This document shows positions 40,051 to 41,644 of a DNA stretch of 41,644 nucleotides, one piece after another (positions within the stretch are counted from its first letter, which is position 1; each line of letters starts with the position of its first letter). The position numbers and the translations under genes are program-made. The stretch is from Clostridia bacterium (GTDB taxonomy: Bacteria; Bacillota; Clostridia; RGIG6154), in contig JAFQQW010000067.1 in the NCBI GenBank assembly GCA_017410375.1, positions 1 to 41,644 on the forward strand. The letters run 5' to 3'. The notes under the pieces were generated by a model that worked only from the letters and a program-made list of their open reading frames with translations, searched no databases and was not told the DNA's origin.

Positions 40051-40920
40051 TTACGCCTTATGATGCAGATACACGCCTGCAGCCTTGTTTTCATACGCAT
40101 CATTCAGACCGTATGCACGATAGAAATATTTCCAACCGTCGGAAGTCTGGTTTTCCTGAGGCGAAATAATCTTATTCACAACGTGCTTGGTAAACTGAAT
40201 GATGGCAGGCTTATGGATAACCATAAAGTTGATGTCCTTCGCATCGGAATTTTTAGCATAACCGCCGATTTCTTCGCCGGTAGATTTACCGTCTTTTAAA
40301 TCAATTGCGGTGTAGAATCTGCTCTGCGGTACTTCAACAATCTGCGAGAACTTATTCAGCACTTCCTTGGATTTTGTGGTATCCATATCCGCAATCACGC
40401 CTCTTAATGTCGGTGTGATAAACAGGATTCTGTTTTCTACAGGCACTTCATCCTCGTCCATTTTAGTTGCAGCTGCACGAAGCGCAGCAATGACCTCTTC
40501 GCCTGTTGCAAGTGTACCGCTTGCCTTGGAAATGTTTTCAAGACCTGCATATGCTGCAAAACGGATAGCATCCATTTCGGGGACAACCTTGGTACGGATA
40601 AATTCCGCGGACAAAGAACCGAACGCAATACCTGCAGATTCTTCGTTATCCATTGCATCCACCGTAAAGGCTCTGCCACGGTCATAGTTAAACTTCACGG
40701 TTTCGTGTTCAATGCTCACGTTGCCGTCCACATAACCGCCGTTTCGGTCATAATCCGCAAGACCGTCCATCTGGATTTTCGGAATTACGATTTCGTTCGC
40801 ATTTACGCCTGCACGCACAAGTGCGCCGTTAATATCCAAAACCGCAGTCTTTGCACTGGTTTTGTACACTTCATCCAAAAGTGCAATATACTTTTTAAAC
40901 TTCATAATGTTGTTCGGCAT
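40051..40920 (-). CDS. Major capsid protein
   Basis: A protein of 289 residues with AAAGGGG before the ATG. Features typical of HK97-fold coat proteins include the AVLDINGALVRAGVNANEIVIPKI and VKFNYDRGRAFTVDAMDNEES stretches and a long spine helix around VVPEMDAIRFAAYAGLENIS. It follows the scaffold gene directly, as in most tailed phages. It should make the icosahedral shell. Confidence 0.9.
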   Translation of the reverse strand: MPNNIMKFKKYIALLDEVYKTSAKTAVLDINGALVRAGVNANEIVIPKIQMDGLADYDRNGGYVDGNVSIEHETVKFNYDRGRAFTVDAMDNEESAGIAFGSLSAEFIRTKVVPEMDAIRFAAYAGLENISKASGTLATGEEVIAALRAAATKMDEDEVPVENRILFITPTLRGVIADMDTTKSKEVLNKFSQIVEVPQSRFYTAIDLKDGKSTGEEIGGYAKNSDAKDINFMVIHKPAIIQFTKHVVNKIISPQENQTSDGWKYFYRAYGLNDAYENKAAGVYLHHKA

Positions 40921-40934
40921 AGTTTATACCCCTT

Positions 40935-41495
40935 TCATTTTTGTATAGGAGGCAAGCCCATAACAGCACGTGCAGCGTTTTCGTCCGCAACACCTTCACC
41001 GCCCGAACCCATGCCGGGAATATCAATAGGCGGATTTTCTGAAGCAAAAATACCATCGCGGTCTTTCGTCAGCGCGCTGTAAATGTCACTGTCCCCTTTG
41101 CTTTTATTTTCTTCCTTTTCGATAGCTTCTTTAAACTCTTCAAAGATGCCTTTTTTCGTAAGCTCGTTCACAAACTTACCTTCTCCGATGACCGATTCAA
41201 AGCGTGTAAGGATTTCCTGTTCCTTCGCCTGCTTTTCATCCTCGGCTTTGCGGTCCGAAATCTGCTTTTCAAGCTCCTCGATTTTCTTGTTCAAGCCACC
41301 AGCATCAACCTTTTTAAGCTCTGTCACCTCGTCTTCAAGGCTTTTCAGCTTGCCGTTTGCCTCTGAAAGCTTTTTTTCGGATTCCTCGAGCTTTTTCTTT
41401 TCCGCATCGATTTCCTTACCGCGTTCGGCAAAAATCTTTTCTGCCGTTTCCTTGTCAAGGCCTAAGCCTTCCAGAAATTCCTTTGTGATTGCCAT
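40935..41495 (-). CDS. Phage scaffold protein, Gp20-like
   Basis: A protein of 186 residues from ATG 41495, seven bases after GGGG; an upstream TTG is too near. A long coiled-coil (about residues 28-105, KKKLEESEKKLSEANGKLKS and ELKKVDAGGLNKKIEELEKQ) is followed by a helical, charged segment and a short C-terminal tail (AARAVMGLPPIQK) that likely binds the capsid. This fits the phage minor structural protein Gp20 family of scaffolds. It stands first in the visible part of the late operon, just before the capsid gene. Confidence 0.85.
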   Translation of the reverse strand: MAITKEFLEGLGLDKETAEKIFAERGKEIDAEKKKLEESEKKLSEANGKLKSLEDEVTELKKVDAGGLNKKIEELEKQISDRKAEDEKQAKEQEILTRFESVIGEGKFVNELTKKGIFEEFKEAIEKEENKSKGDSDIYSALTKDRDGIFASENPPIDIPGMGSGGEGVADENAARAVMGLPPIQK

Positions 41496-41589
41496 ATACA
41501 ATCCCCTTTCGTATTAAGATTTTTTTAAGTGGAGCTCTGCCCACTACGAAACTGACCCCTTTTAAGCCCGGTCCCGGCTGTTTTGGAAT

Positions 41590-41623
41590 ATAAAAAAGTA
41601 CCTGTAATTTCTTACAAGTACTT
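41590..41623 (-). terminator. Terminator upstream of the structural operon
   Basis: AAGTAC-C-TGTAA pairs with TTACA-A-GTACTT (41596-41623, one mismatch), followed on the minus strand by six T. It ends a leftward transcript that begins outside the window, probably the packaging genes. Positions 41502-41589 hold no gene. Confidence 0.72.
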
Positions 41624-41644
41624 AGTTATCGTATTTACTTTTAT

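Larger units (their letters stand above)
24279..41644. mobile_element. Prophage, late-gene half (partial, runs off the right edge)
   Basis: A continuous siphovirus-type late region on the minus strand: scaffold, capsid, neck, tail, baseplate and lysis genes in canonical order. It starts beside an intact tRNA-Lys and continues past the window. Terminase, portal, repressor and integrase are not seen and should lie to the right. The genes look intact: no truncated structural genes, and tight 1-8 nt overlaps. It could therefore still be functional. Confidence 0.85.

Noticed and set aside
24279-41644. A complete anti-phage defence system in the prophage
   Set aside because: No toxin-antitoxin pair, nuclease, reverse transcriptase, TIR or ATPase effector is recognisable; only two small unknown genes could be cargo.

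Overview
The window looks like a chromosomal segment from a Gram-positive, low-to-moderate GC anaerobe of the class Clostridia, probably gut-associated. The evidence is strong AGGAGG-type ribosome binding sites, consensus sigma-A promoters, a DnaD-like/DnaC-like primosome pair, a Rel-type (p)ppGpp enzyme beside recJ, a meso-diaminopimelate dehydrogenase, many AraC regulators with Gfo/Idh/MocA oxidoreductases, and a siphovirus-type prophage of Firmicutes style. No species can be named from the sequence alone.

Layout. Positions 1-256 hold intergenic repeats, including copy 1 of a structured repeat. Positions 257-9560 form a sugar-related island: two Gfo/Idh/MocA oxidoreductases, a nucleoside-hydrolase-like protein, a three-gene operon (lactonase-like propeller, SDR dehydrogenase, RraA-like protein) and three AraC regulators. 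No transporter or glycosidase gene is present. Positions 9636-10166 encode an XRE regulator. Positions 10405-18011 hold housekeeping genes: recJ, rel, pgi, a small P-loop protein, prs and rfbC. Positions 18012-18251 hold copy 2 of the structured repeat. Then come ddh (minus strand), a secreted BspA-like leucine-rich-repeat protein, a DnaC/DnaI-like helicase loader, a DnaD-domain protein, and tRNA-Gln and tRNA-Lys under one consensus promoter.

From the 3' end of tRNA-Lys to the right edge (about 24.3-41.6 kb) lies the late half of a prophage. Two small rightward genes (HTH and zinc ribbon) are followed by a long leftward late operon. In transcription order this is scaffold, major capsid protein, a tiny lysine-rich peptide, four neck/connector proteins, major tail protein, two tail-assembly chaperones, a Cys-rich mini-protein, tape measure, Dit-like protein, Gp37-like tail protein, baseplate or fibre proteins including one with BspA-type repeats, a 58-residue protein, an XhlA-like protein, holin and endolysin. 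Terminase, portal, lysogeny genes and integrase are not in the window and presumably lie to the right.

How the parts work together. The sugar island looks like an AraC-controlled oxidation route (sugar to lactone to acid to keto-acid to aldol cleavage), but no dehydratase is seen and the substrate is unknown. The housekeeping block joins stringent response, DNA repair and central sugar and nucleotide metabolism. The prophage block is an ordered head-tail-lysis programme with probable translational recoding at two places.

The most unusual signal is a pair of roughly 110-bp elements (88-196 and 18051-18163). They share one identical hairpin and a second bulged stem enclosing a third hairpin. 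The sequence of the outer stem and inner hairpin differs between copies while pairing is kept, which points to a structured RNA or a structured mobile repeat.
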